A stretch of 8,343 nucleotides of DNA from positions 1 to 8,343 of the forward strand of contig JAIYEB010000034.1 of NCBI GenBank assembly GCA_027487195.1, written 5' to 3'. This document shows positions 1-6,145 of the stretch, in pieces (position 1 is the first letter of the stretch; every line of letters starts with the position of its first letter). The DNA comes from Hyphomicrobiales bacterium (GTDB lineage: Bacteria; Pseudomonadota; Alphaproteobacteria; Rhizobiales; UBA4765). The position numbers were made by a program, and so were the translations under genes. The notes beneath the pieces are model-generated. The model had not been told where the DNA came from. It saw only the letters and a program-made list of their open reading frames with translations, and searched no databases.

Positions 1-321
1 ACGGCGCACGCGGAAGTTGTTGCGATCCGCAGGGCCTGCGCTGCCCTTGGCACGTTCAAGCTTGAAGGCGCGACGATCTACTCGTCATGCGAACCCTGCC
101 CAATGTGTCTTTCGGCAATCTACTGGGCGCGCCTGTCGCGGCTTGTCTTTGCGAATGATCGCGATGAAGCCGCGGCCATCGGGTTTGATGACCGGTTTTT
201 GTATGGGGAAGTCGCGACAGCAATCTCCGAGCGTGCGATCCCGACCCTGAAGATTGAAAGCCAGGCCGCGCGCGCGGCTTTCGCCGAATGGGAGCGCAAA
301 ACCGACAGGATCGCGTATTGA
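1..321 (+). CDS. guaD: Guanine deaminase-like nucleoside deaminase, 3' part (start outside window)
   Basis: The last 106 residues of a zinc-dependent cytidine-deaminase-fold enzyme. The visible part opens with T-A-H-A-E-V, where His3 is a zinc ligand and Glu5 the proton shuttle. It continues with S-C-E-P-C-P-M-C, giving the other two zinc ligands (Cys33, Cys36). The block A-I-Y-W-A-R, the G-F-D-D-R-F-L-Y block near residues 61-68 and a C-terminal Tyr resemble the Bacillus subtilis guanine deaminase GuaD more than tRNA adenosine deaminase TadA; in GuaD the last Tyr helps close the active site. GuaD converts guanine to xanthine and ammonia in cytoplasmic purine salvage. Family members are about 155 residues, so roughly 50 N-terminal residues lie off the left edge. 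The gene converges on the unknown gene at 363-902, with 41 bases between the stops. Related guanosine or other purine deaminases cannot be excluded, so the family is secure but the exact substrate is inferred. Confidence 0.85.
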   Translation, partial: TAHAEVVAIRRACAALGTFKLEGATIYSSCEPCPMCLSAIYWARLSRLVFANDRDEAAAIGFDDRFLYGEVATAISERAIPTLKIESQAARAAFAEWERKTDRIAY

Positions 322-362
322 TCGTCGGTGAAAGCGCCCCGTTGCTTCAGAAATTCAGCTCT

Positions 363-902
363 TCAAGCCGCCACGCGGATTTCGCTGGCACTCTCGAAGA
401 CGGCCCTGACATGACGCAGAAAGGGTCCGCGTTGAAAATCAAGCGGCACCGTGATCGACAAGGTCCGCGCGAGCCACAGGTTGAACGCCTCGTGGAGCTT
501 CACGATCTCGCTGTCTTCAAGCGATGAGGTCTTGTTCAGTGCAACGAAACGCAGGGCATCACTGCCATCGAACGTAGCGTTGAGCGCAGCCGGTGCCTGG
601 CGTGAGATCAGTTTGACATAGGCCGGCAGGAGATCGCCCGACCACAGCAGGCGATCACTGATTGCGCCGTTGCGATCCAGACCAAGACCACGGCGGAGCG
701 CGGTCAACGGCGCGTCAATCAAGGTGACAGTGAGGTCGCGTACATCCTGGTTCGGCATCATCTCATTCATCCCCGTCTCAGCCCCGGGCTCTTCCCGGTG
801 TGCTGGCAGACCATGGGACGCGAGCCGGTAAACAGAGGTAAATGCCGGGAGTCTCGCTTGAAATGCACTCAATTCGGCGTCGCTCGAATAGATCAAATGC
901 AA
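363..902 (-). CDS. Hypothetical protein, 179 aa, coupled to the Na/Pi transporter gene
   Basis: I do not recognise this protein. The longest reading starts at a TTG (902-900), one base after the TAG of the upstream transporter gene. An in-frame TGA lies 10 codons before it, so no earlier start is possible nearby. An ATG at 770-768 (residue 45, M-N-E-M-M-P-N) preceded by G-A-G-A-C-G-G-G-G is the alternative start and would give 135 aa. The sequence has no signal peptide, transmembrane segment, Cys cluster or obvious catalytic motif. It looks like a soluble mixed alpha/beta protein with a Leu/Ala-rich C-terminal half (K-L-H-E-A-F-N-L-W-L-A-R near residue 140). Codon choice matches the neighbouring genes across most of its length, which supports real coding. 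Its position directly behind a phosphate-transporter-like gene suggests co-transcription and translational coupling. A role in anion or phosphate handling is only guilt by association. Confidence 0.7.
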   Translation of the reverse strand: MHLIYSSDAELSAFQARLPAFTSVYRLASHGLPAHREEPGAETGMNEMMPNQDVRDLTVTLIDAPLTALRRGLGLDRNGAISDRLLWSGDLLPAYVKLISRQAPAALNATFDGSDALRFVALNKTSSLEDSEIVKLHEAFNLWLARTLSITVPLDFQRGPFLRHVRAVFESASEIRVAA

Positions 903-903
903 T

Positions 904-2565
904 CTATTGTTCGATGACCTCGCCCTTCAGACGTGTTCCGCGAAGTTCGCCCGCAGCCTCTAGAATGGGAACCGCAACGCTCGTCAGATGCGAAACGATC
1001 CGCTTCAGATCTCGCAGGATATCAAGGTGCAGCGTGCTTGTGTCGACGGTTGCTGCACCACCTTCACGAAGGCGCTGAAGATGCGCGCGCGCAGCATTGG
1101 CTTCCGCTGTTCTGAACTGGTCTTTGCGCGCAACCAACTGGCGGGCCATGTCGAGATCGCGTGTCTGGAAGACCGTCATGGCCAGGCGCATGTGGGCGAG
1201 AACCTGCTCATGCAGCGATACAATCTCTGCCCAGCCCGTATCGGAAAATGTGTGGCCACCCCGGGCCTTCTTGGCCGCGAGCGCAAGCAGCCCCTTGTCG
1301 ATGATATCGCCGACATGTTCGAGATTGGTGGTGAACATGATCAGGTCAATGCAGCGGCGCGCGTCCTCTTCCTGCAGCGAGCCACGTGACAGCCGGGTCA
1401 GATAGAGCTTGATCTGTTCTTCCTGCCGGTCGACCTCGTCATCAAGCGCCCTGATCTTGTCCCGGCGCTTGTCGTTGCCATCGGACAACGCCGACAGGCT
1501 TTCGCGCAACATGACCTCGACACCGTCTGCAAGGCGCAAGACCTCCCGCGAGGCGTTCGCCAGGGCGATGGGCGGCTGATTCAAAAGCGCTGGGTCAAGA
1601 TGGAGCGGGCGTTGCACTGCGTCGGCTTCGGTGTCGGTCGGCACGAGGCGGACGGCGGTCGCTGCGATCAGGCCAAGGAATGGAAGCGCAAGGGCTGCTT
1701 GAACCAGATTGAAAGCCGTATGGAGCAGAGCAAGGGTGCGTGCAGGATCGCGGGCGATCCCTGAGATCATCGGCAGAACCAGCGAAATCACGGCAAGAGC
1801 CAAGGCTGCCATGACAACGCGGATGGCAAGGTTTGCAAGCATGATGCGCCGAGCGTCTGCGCCAAGCTTCCAGGAAAGCCCCAGTGGAATGAGCCCGGCA
1901 CCCACATTGGCAGCAATGATCAGGATGGCAGCAAGCGGCAGCTGAATTACCTGTGCGGACGCCAGAGAGAGAATGAACAGGACGGTCGCAACCGTTGAAT
2001 GCAGCGCCCAACACAGGAGCGCGCCGATTATGAGCGCAAGGATAAGATCACCCTCAAGCCTGGACAGCATGGCGGCCATCAACCAGCTTTCACGCAGCGG
2101 CTCGGAAGCATGAACGATCATGCCGAGCGCGGTCACCATCAGAGCAATTCCAATGATAACGCGACCGATATGGACCGGCAGCGGCGCAGATGTGGCCATG
2201 AACAGCACAACGCCGATCAGCAGCAGCAGCGGCACCATTTGCGACAGGTCAAAGGCGAGGAGCTGCACGATCAGGGTCGAGCCAATATCGGCCCCGAGCA
2301 TGAATGCGATCCCGGCTGCAACACCGACCATGCCGCGACGGGCAAAGCCTGCAACGAGAACGCCCGCAGCGGTGGACGATTGCAGCGCCGTTGCAACGCC
2401 AAGTCCGGTTGCAAAACTCGACAGCGGCGTGGCGGTTGCCGACCCAATCAGCTTGCGCAGCCGCTCGCCGATCGCGCGCTCGATACCTGTTCGAACAAGG
2501 CGTGTCGCCCAGAGAAGGAGGGCGACGCCCCCGAGGAGATGAATCAATAAGACGCTGCCGGACAT
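904..2565 (-). CDS. Na/Pi cotransporter family protein with C-terminal PhoU-like domain
   Basis: A 553-aa inner-membrane protein of the NptA/YjbB type (sodium-dependent phosphate cotransporter related, PF02690) with a PhoU-like helical tail. Residues 1-305 contain about eight or more hydrophobic segments arranged as two repeats. The first has the signature Q-S-S-T-A (62-66) and G-A-D-I-G-S-T (91-97). The second has the weaker equivalents L-H-S-T (188-191) and A-N-V-G-A-G (219-224). Residues 335-540 are helical and charged with few hydrophobic runs, including L-D-D-E-V-D-R-Q-E-E-Q-I (374-385) and T-N-L-E-H-V-G-D-I-I-D-K (413-424), typical of PhoU-like domains. Family members move phosphate with sodium or export phosphate; which applies here is not visible. 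The ATG at 2565 is the only good start because an in-frame TAA lies 11 codons upstream, but no strong ribosome binding site precedes it. The unknown gene at 363-902 follows with one base between stop and start. I see no Pho box upstream. Confidence 0.9.
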   Translation of the reverse strand: MSGSVLLIHLLGGVALLLWATRLVRTGIERAIGERLRKLIGSATATPLSSFATGLGVATALQSSTAAGVLVAGFARRGMVGVAAGIAFMLGADIGSTLIVQLLAFDLSQMVPLLLLIGVVLFMATSAPLPVHIGRVIIGIALMVTALGMIVHASEPLRESWLMAAMLSRLEGDLILALIIGALLCWALHSTVATVLFILSLASAQVIQLPLAAILIIAANVGAGLIPLGLSWKLGADARRIMLANLAIRVVMAALALAVISLVLPMISGIARDPARTLALLHTAFNLVQAALALPFLGLIAATAVRLVPTDTEADAVQRPLHLDPALLNQPPIALANASREVLRLADGVEVMLRESLSALSDGNDKRRDKIRALDDEVDRQEEQIKLYLTRLSRGSLQEEDARRCIDLIMFTTNLEHVGDIIDKGLLALAAKKARGGHTFSDTGWAEIVSLHEQVLAHMRLAMTVFQTRDLDMARQLVARKDQFRTAEANAARAHLQRLREGGAATVDTSTLHLDILRDLKRIVSHLTSVAVPILEAAGELRGTRLKGEVIEQ

Positions 2566-2626
2566 ACGACAATCAACACACGAATTTGGTTATCCGGCAA
2601 TGTAAAACGGCGCTGTTCTAAATCAG

Positions 2627-2657
2627 ATTTTAGGTGCGCTTGAGCCAATTTTGGCAA
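2627..2657 (-). promoter_or_regulatory. Possible sigma-70 promoter for the Na/Pi transporter gene
   Basis: Read on the minus strand, TTGCCA (2657-2652) and TAAAAT (2632-2627) each match the consensus hexamers at five of six bases. They are separated by 19 bases, which is longer than the ideal 17. Transcription would begin near 2620 and leave a leader of about 55 bases before the ATG at 2565. The region is AT-richer than its surroundings. This is a weak, sequence-only call. Confidence 0.25.
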
Positions 2658-2833
2658 GATCATGGCTGACCTGAACTGCAGCATTTCCTGGGCTTGAGGG
2701 GCGCAGGGAGCGAACCGTCAGGCGCGGCAATTGTGTCAAAGCCATTGGTGCGCGCCACAACGCCACGCACGATCCGCGCGAGGCACTTCTGTAGAGGATC
2801 TGTTCATACAGGCGATATCTGCGCGGCAAAACA

Positions 2834-2847
2834 TGCCGGACCCGGCA
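2834..2847. repeat. Inverted repeat TGCCGG-AC-CCGGCA, possible regulator binding site
   Basis: Two perfect six-base arms flank a two-base centre. The loop is too short for an RNA terminator and no T-run follows on either strand, so an operator for a dimeric protein is the more natural reading. Its centre lies about 110 bases upstream of the transcription start predicted from the sigma-54-like promoter at 2924-2940. That is the distance range used by sigma-54 enhancer-binding proteins. Only the symmetry is seen; the function is inferred. Confidence 0.3.
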
Positions 2848-2923
2848 ATCTTGGTCATCAATACGCGCTGGACGGCGAAGTTATGAAAGCATCTAAGTAT
2901 CTGAAATCGAATTATAAAAGGAC

Positions 2924-2940
2924 TTGGCACGACGGATGCA
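2924..2940 (+). promoter_or_regulatory. Sigma-54 (RpoN) type -24/-12 promoter
   Basis: The 17 bases TTGGCACGACGGATGCA match the established sigma-54 consensus YTGGCACGRNNNTTGCW at every defined position except one (A for the first T of TTGC). The GG of the -24 element (2926-2927) and the GC of the -12 element (2938-2939) have exactly the required spacing. Transcription would start near 2951, giving a leader of about 36 bases before the GTG at 2987. An AT-rich tract with a loose resemblance to an IHF site (AATCGAATTATAA, 2905-2917) lies just upstream. The promoter faces the small membrane protein gene. Activity would require an enhancer-binding protein not encoded in the window. Confidence 0.6.
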
Positions 2941-2973
2941 GTGCTCGACCCGCCGCAAATGTCTGCGGCATTC

Positions 2974-2979
2974 GAGGAG
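2974..2979 (+). promoter_or_regulatory. Ribosome binding site GAGGAG for the 51-aa membrane protein
   Basis: GAGGAG lies seven bases before the GTG at 2987-2989, a near-ideal Shine-Dalgarno position. It fixes the start of the small gene at this GTG rather than at an upstream codon in the same frame (2924), whose extra residues are Arg/Cys-rich and overlap the promoter element. Confidence 0.7.
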
Positions 2980-2986
2980 TTGCCCC

Positions 2987-3142
2987 GTGTCGCGTCTGTT
3001 GTCGTTGTCCCGTGCCTTTGTCGAACTCGTCCATGAAGAAGCCGGCATCTCGCTGGAAGACTTTGCAAACGATCTGATGGCGCTTGCAAGCCTTGGCCTG
3101 TTCGGGGCGTCGATCGTCGTGGCGCTTCACGTCATTGCATAG
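2987..3142 (+). CDS. Small single-pass membrane protein, 51 aa, unknown function
   Basis: Starting at GTG 2987 the product is 51 residues. Residues 1-29 form an amphipathic, acidic stretch (S-R-A-F-V-E-L-V-H-E-E-A-G-I-S-L-E-D-F-A-N). Residues 30-51 form one hydrophobic helix (L-M-A-L-A-S-L-G-L-F-G-A-S-I-V-V-A-L-H-V-I-A) that runs to the C-terminus, as in tail-anchored small membrane proteins. The strong GAGGAG site, regular codon use and the sigma-54-like promoter 47 bases upstream of the start codon support a real gene. I do not recognise a family. It is convergent with aspS, whose terminator lies 27 bases past this stop. Sigma-54 control, if real, would point to a role in nitrogen, carbon, motility or envelope-stress responses, but nothing in the protein says which. 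Confidence 0.65.
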   Translation: MSRLLSLSRAFVELVHEEAGISLEDFANDLMALASLGLFGASIVVALHVIA

Positions 3143-3146
3143 GCTA

Positions 3147-3164
3147 GGCCTCGCGGGCCTCGCG
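3147..3164. repeat. Tandem 9-bp duplication GGCCTCGCG
   Basis: Two exact head-to-tail copies of GGCCTCGCG lie between the small gene stop and the aspS terminator. The simplest explanation is slippage in a convergent intergenic spacer. No function is evident. Confidence 0.5.
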
Positions 3165-3168
3165 AAAA

Positions 3169-3187
3169 CGCCCGGCAAAGCCGGGCG
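3169..3187 (-). terminator. Intrinsic terminator of aspS
   Basis: CGCCCGGC and GCCGGGCG form a perfect eight-base-pair GC stem with a three-base loop. Read on the minus strand it is followed directly by TTTT, the arrangement of a Rho-independent terminator. It begins 31 bases after the aspS stop codon. On the plus strand no T-run follows, so it serves aspS mainly; it might slow transcription coming from the small gene on the other side. Confidence 0.8.
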
Positions 3188-3217
3188 CATGCAGTGTTCG
3201 CCACTCCCTTTCGGGCT

Positions 3218-5020
3218 TCAGGCCTGGGGCAGATTCAGGCGAATATGCAGTTCGCGCAGCTGCTTTGGTGTGGCCTCGGACGGCGCCCCCATCAAGAGAT
3301 CCTCGCCCTTCTGGTTCATCGGGAACAGGACGACCTCGCGGATGTTTGGCTCATCGCACAGCAGCATGACAATTCGGTCGACGCCAGGCGCAATGCCGCC
3401 ATGGGGCGGGGCGCCGTAGTGGAATGCGCGATACATGCCGCCGAACTTGGCGAGCAGCACGTCCTCGCTGTAGCCTGCGATCTCGAAGGCCTTCTTCATG
3501 ATCTCCGGCTTGTGATTTCGGATCGCGCCTGAGGACAATTCAACGCCATTGCAGACAACGTCATACTGGAAGGCGGTAAGCCCGAGGATGGTGTCCTGAT
3601 CACCCGCCTCCAGTTTCATGAAGGCATCATGATCCATGTTCGGCATGGAGAACGGGTTGTGGGAGAAGTCGATTTTCTTCTCGTCCTCATTCCATTCATA
3701 CATCGGGAAATCGATGATCCAGCACAGCGCGTACTGGTCGGTGTCGACAAGGTTCAGGTCGGTTCCAACCTTCGTGCGCGCAAGTCCGGCGAACTTGTAG
3801 AACTTCTCCGGCCTGCCAGCGACAAAGAACACCGCATCGCCCACGCCAAGGCCAAGCCGCTCGGCAATCATGGCTGTGCGTTCCTCGCCAATGTTCTTGG
3901 CAACAGGTCCAGCGGCTTCAATCTTGCCGCCTTCTTCGCGCCAGAAGATGTAGCCAAGGCCTGGCTGGCCTTCCGTCTGCGCCCATGAGTTCATGCGATC
4001 ACAGAAGGTGCGCGAGCCGCCGCCCTTTGCCGGGATTGCCCAGATCTCGACTTTCGGGTCGTTGGCGATCATGCCGGCAAAGACCTTGAAGCCTGAACCT
4101 GCAAACGCGTCGGTGACCGCCATCATCTCAATCGGATTTCTGAGATCCGGCTTGTCCGAGCCATACTTGCGAATGGAGTCGGCATAGCGAATGCGCGGAA
4201 ACACCTTGGTGACGCGCCGCCCTTTGGAGAACTCATCGAAAACACCGCGCAGAACCGGTTCAACCGCGTTGAACACGTCTTCCTGGGTGACAAAGCTCAT
4301 TTCAATGTCGAGCTGGTAGAATTCGCCGGGCGAGCGGTCGGCTCGGGCATCTTCATCACGGAAACAGGCGGCGATCTGGAAGTAGCGATCAAAGCCCGAC
4401 ATCATGATCAGCTGCTTGAACTGCTGCGGTGCCTGCGGCAACGCATAGAACTTGCCGGGATGGATGCGCGAGGGCACCAGAAAGTCGCGTGCACCCTCAG
4501 GTGAGGACGCGGTCAGGATCGGCGTCTGGAACTCGAAGAAGCCGCCTTCCTTCATCCGGCGGCGAAGGCTGTCGATGACAGCGCCACGGGTCATGATGTT
4601 CTGGTGCAGCTTTTGACGGCGCAAATCGAGAAAGCGGTAACGAAGGCGAATATCTTCGGGATACTCGATGTCACCGAACACAGGCAGCGGCAGGTCCTCG
4701 GCGCGCGACAACACCTCGATGCCGGTTGCAAACACTTCAACCGCACCGGTTGGAAGTTCGCTGTTCTCGGTTCCCGCCGGGCGAACGCGGACCGCTCCAT
4801 CAACACGGATCACCCATTCCGAGCGAAGCGACTGGGCTGACAGATAGGCAGCGGAATCCGGGTCCGCGACAACCTGCGTGAGGCCATAGTGATCGCGAAG
4901 ATCAATGAACAGCAGGCCACCGTGATCGCGCACCCGGTGCACCCAGCCAGACAGGCGTGTTGTTGAACCGATGTCGCTTGCGCGGAGCGCGCCGCAGGTG
5001 TGTGTGCGATAGGCGTGCAT
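3218..5020 (-). CDS. aspS: Aspartyl-tRNA synthetase, probably non-discriminating (Asp/Asn)
   Basis: A 600-aa bacterial-type class II aminoacyl-tRNA synthetase that charges tRNA(Asp) with aspartate in the cytoplasm. The N-terminal OB-fold anticodon-binding domain covers about residues 1-105 (G-W-V-H-R-V-R-D-H-G-G, 25-35). The catalytic core follows, with P-E-G-A-R-D-F-L-V-P-S-R (174-185), class II motif 2 around F-R-D-E-D-A-R-A-D-R (220-229), the GAD insertion domain typical of bacterial AspRS (about 290-430), and motif 3 G-G-I-A-P-G-V-D-R (541-549). Length is normal. His33 and Gly35 correspond to the D-H-G-G form known from non-discriminating enzymes, which also make Asp-tRNA(Asn) for GatCAB; discriminating E. 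coli AspRS has D-L-G-S there. The start ATG at 5020 is preceded by GAGG (5031-5028) with seven bases between. It is transcribed divergently from aroQ and ends at the terminator 3169-3187. Confidence 0.97.
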   Translation of the reverse strand: MHAYRTHTCGALRASDIGSTTRLSGWVHRVRDHGGLLFIDLRDHYGLTQVVADPDSAAYLSAQSLRSEWVIRVDGAVRVRPAGTENSELPTGAVEVFATGIEVLSRAEDLPLPVFGDIEYPEDIRLRYRFLDLRRQKLHQNIMTRGAVIDSLRRRMKEGGFFEFQTPILTASSPEGARDFLVPSRIHPGKFYALPQAPQQFKQLIMMSGFDRYFQIAACFRDEDARADRSPGEFYQLDIEMSFVTQEDVFNAVEPVLRGVFDEFSKGRRVTKVFPRIRYADSIRKYGSDKPDLRNPIEMMAVTDAFAGSGFKVFAGMIANDPKVEIWAIPAKGGGSRTFCDRMNSWAQTEGQPGLGYIFWREEGGKIEAAGPVAKNIGEERTAMIAERLGLGVGDAVFFVAGRPEKFYKFAGLARTKVGTDLNLVDTDQYALCWIIDFPMYEWNEDEKKIDFSHNPFSMPNMDHDAFMKLEAGDQDTILGLTAFQYDVVCNGVELSSGAIRNHKPEIMKKAFEIAGYSEDVLLAKFGGMYRAFHYGAPPHGGIAPGVDRIVMLLCDEPNIREVVLFPMNQKGEDLLMGAPSEATPKQLRELHIRLNLPQA

Positions 5021-5060
5021 GTCAGGGCCTCAAATAGATCCAAAGCGGGAAAGCGCGCGG

Positions 5061-5089
5061 ACGTGGCCATGGGGCAGGGGGGATGTCAA
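5061..5089 (-). promoter_or_regulatory. Possible promoter of aspS
   Basis: A perfect -35 hexamer TTGACA is read on the minus strand at 5089-5084. The -10 position 17 bases further (5066-5061, CCACGT) is a poor match, though many alphaproteobacterial promoters have weak -10 elements. The predicted start near 5054 would leave a leader of about 33 bases before the ATG at 5020. Confidence 0.3.
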
Positions 5090-5137
5090 GGCAAAGCGAT
5101 CCCCGGGGCCTTCCACAGGAACCCATGCGACAAACCC

Positions 5138-5166
5138 TTCCCAAGCCGGATTGTCGCGCCTATACG
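5138..5166 (+). promoter_or_regulatory. Possible promoter of the aroQ-accB-accC-aat operon
   Basis: TTCCCA (5138-5143) and TATACG (5161-5166) match the -35 and -10 consensus at four of six bases each, with a 17-base spacer. Transcription would start near 5172, about 29 bases before the aroQ start. This is the best pair I can find in the 180-bp divergent gap, but it is weak. Confidence 0.25.
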
Positions 5167-5200
5167 GGCGGTTGTTACGGTTTTTGGCGTCCGGTTCGAG

Positions 5201-5641
5201 ATGATGAAATTTCTGGTCCTCAACGGGCCGAACCTGAATATGCTGGGCCTGCGCGAGCCTTCGATCTATGGCCACGCAACCTATGCAGACCTTGAAGCGC
5301 GTTGCCATGCCGCAGCGGGCCTTCTTGGCGTGTCGGTTGAGGTGCGTCAGTCGAATCATGAGGGTGTGCTGATCGACTGGATCCAGGCCGCGCGTGGCAC
5401 GGTGTCAGGGATTGTTCTCAACCCCGGCGCCTATACCCACACGTCGATCGCCATTCGCGACGCTATTTCGGCCTCAGAGGTTCCGACCATCGAACTGCAC
5501 CTCTCGAACGTGTTTGCACGTGAGCCTTTCCGCCATCATTCCACCATTTCACCAGTCGCTTTGGGTGTGATGTGCGGATTTGGCATTGATGGCTATCAAT
5601 GGGCGCTGACTGCCCTACATGCCAAGATTGTACATGCCTAG
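5201..5641 (+). CDS. aroQ: Type II 3-dehydroquinate dehydratase
   Basis: Catalyses the third shikimate-pathway step, 3-dehydroquinate to 3-dehydroshikimate, as a cytoplasmic dodecamer. Counting from the second Met, the type II signature residues are all present: N-G-P-N-L-N-M-L-G at 8-16, R18-E-P, the catalytic Tyr22 (I-Y-G), Asn73 and His79 in L-N-P-G-A-Y-T-H-T-S, His99 in E-L-H-L-S-N, and Arg110 in F-R-H-H-S. Length (145-146 aa) is normal. Two consecutive ATGs (5201 and 5204) are both possible starts. The frame stays open upstream to 5000, but that extension overlaps aspS and resembles no AroQ, so it is not coding. The ribosome binding site is poor (only GAG at 5198-5200). First gene of the plus-strand unit; accB follows after 44 bases. 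Confidence 0.96.
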   Translation: MMKFLVLNGPNLNMLGLREPSIYGHATYADLEARCHAAAGLLGVSVEVRQSNHEGVLIDWIQAARGTVSGIVLNPGAYTHTSIAIRDAISASEVPTIELHLSNVFAREPFRHHSTISPVALGVMCGFGIDGYQWALTALHAKIVHA

Positions 5642-5685
5642 ACGAAGACAGCGGCGAAAGCCGGACTGGACAGGATGCACCACCA

Positions 5686-6141
5686 ATGAAGATCAAGACT
5701 CAGATTGACGCCGACATCATCCGCTCCTTGTCGCAGATCCTGAAGGAAACCGACCTCACAGAAATCGAGATCGAGCAGGAGGGCCTGCGTGTCCGCGTGG
5801 CCCGCAACGTCCATGTCGCTGCCCATGTCGCGATGCCAATGCAGGCCGCACCAGCCCCCAGCGCTCCGGCAGCGGCTGCGCCAGCGCCCGTGGTGTCAGG
5901 GCCCAATCCGAACGCGGTCACATCGCCCATGGTCGGCACGGCCTATCTGAGGCCCGCGCCCGACAAGCCGCAGCTGGTTGAGATCGGCCAGCAGGTTCGC
6001 CAGGGCCAGACCATCATGATCATCGAGGCCATGAAGACATTCAACGAAATCCCGGCGACCAAAGCCGGAATCGTAAAGGCGTTCCTTGTTGAAAATGGTC
6101 AGCCCGTCGAGTTCGGCGCGCCGCTGATCATCATTGAGTAG
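5686..6141 (+). CDS. accB: Biotin carboxyl carrier protein of acetyl-CoA carboxylase
   Basis: The 151-aa carrier subunit holds biotin and shuttles carboxyl groups from the biotin carboxylase AccC to the carboxyltransferase AccAD in the first step of fatty-acid synthesis. Residues 1-45 form the N-terminal interaction region (I-R-S-L-S-Q-I-L-K-E-T-D-L-T-E-I-E-I-E). Residues 50-75 form the flexible Ala/Pro linker. The biotinyl (lipoyl-like) domain runs from P-M-V-G-T (81-85) to the end. The biotin-accepting lysine is Lys117 in E-A-M-K-T-F-N-E-I; Thr after the Lys, where E. coli has Met, is a known variant in alphaproteobacteria. The ATG at 5686 is chosen because AGGA (5672-5675) lies ten bases upstream and the protein then begins as other AccB proteins do; the open frame continues into aroQ but is not homologous there. 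accC starts four bases after this stop. Confidence 0.96.
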   Translation: MKIKTQIDADIIRSLSQILKETDLTEIEIEQEGLRVRVARNVHVAAHVAMPMQAAPAPSAPAAAAPAPVVSGPNPNAVTSPMVGTAYLRPAPDKPQLVEIGQQVRQGQTIMIIEAMKTFNEIPATKAGIVKAFLVENGQPVEFGAPLIIIE

Positions 6142-6145
6142 CGCG

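Larger units (their letters stand above)
2566..2986. other. 421-bp intergenic region between the transporter and the small membrane protein
   Basis: No convincing gene is seen here: the open frames on both strands are short, lack ribosome binding sites and read as Arg/Pro/Ser/Ala-rich non-protein sequence. No tRNA shape or T-loop motif is present. AT-richer stretches lie at about 2580-2640 (leader of the transporter gene) and 2880-2922. Ordered elements are a 12-bp inverted repeat GCCAA-TT-TTGGC (2644-2655), a 14-bp inverted repeat TGCCGG-AC-CCGGCA (2834-2847) and a sigma-54-like promoter (2924-2940). The region therefore seems to hold the divergent control regions of the two flanking genes. 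Confidence 0.6.

Noticed and set aside
1999..2550. 183-codon plus-strand open frame opposite the transporter gene
   Set aside because: It is the antisense shadow of a strongly supported membrane protein; it is rich in Gln, Arg and His as expected from reverse reading of hydrophobic codons.
2651..2667. A second sigma-54-like motif, TTGGCAAGATCATGGCT, on the plus strand
   Set aside because: GG-GC spacing is right, but two conserved bases differ and no credible gene or RNA lies in the 250 bases downstream. It also overlaps an inverted repeat and a possible promoter on the other strand.
2694..3077. 127-codon plus-strand open frame across the intergenic region
   Set aside because: Composition is Arg/Ala/Cys/Pro-rich with no ribosome binding site or family resemblance. 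It overlaps the better supported small gene and its promoter in another frame.
2623..3190. Minus-strand open frames of 68, 117 and 92 codons in the same region
   Set aside because: They overlap one another, the small gene and the aspS terminator, have no ribosome sites and read as non-protein sequence typical of GC-rich shadows.
5068..5090. CTTGAC followed by CCCCAT on the minus strand upstream of aspS, resembling a heat-shock sigma-32 promoter
   Set aside because: Only 10 bases separate the two boxes; sigma-32 promoters need about 13-17. The CCCCAT is probably chance in a C-rich stretch.
5000..5200. N-terminal extension of AroQ by 67 residues
   Set aside because: It would overlap the start of aspS, has no similarity to type II dehydroquinases, which begin at M-K-F-L-V-L-N-G-P-N, and crosses the divergent promoter region.
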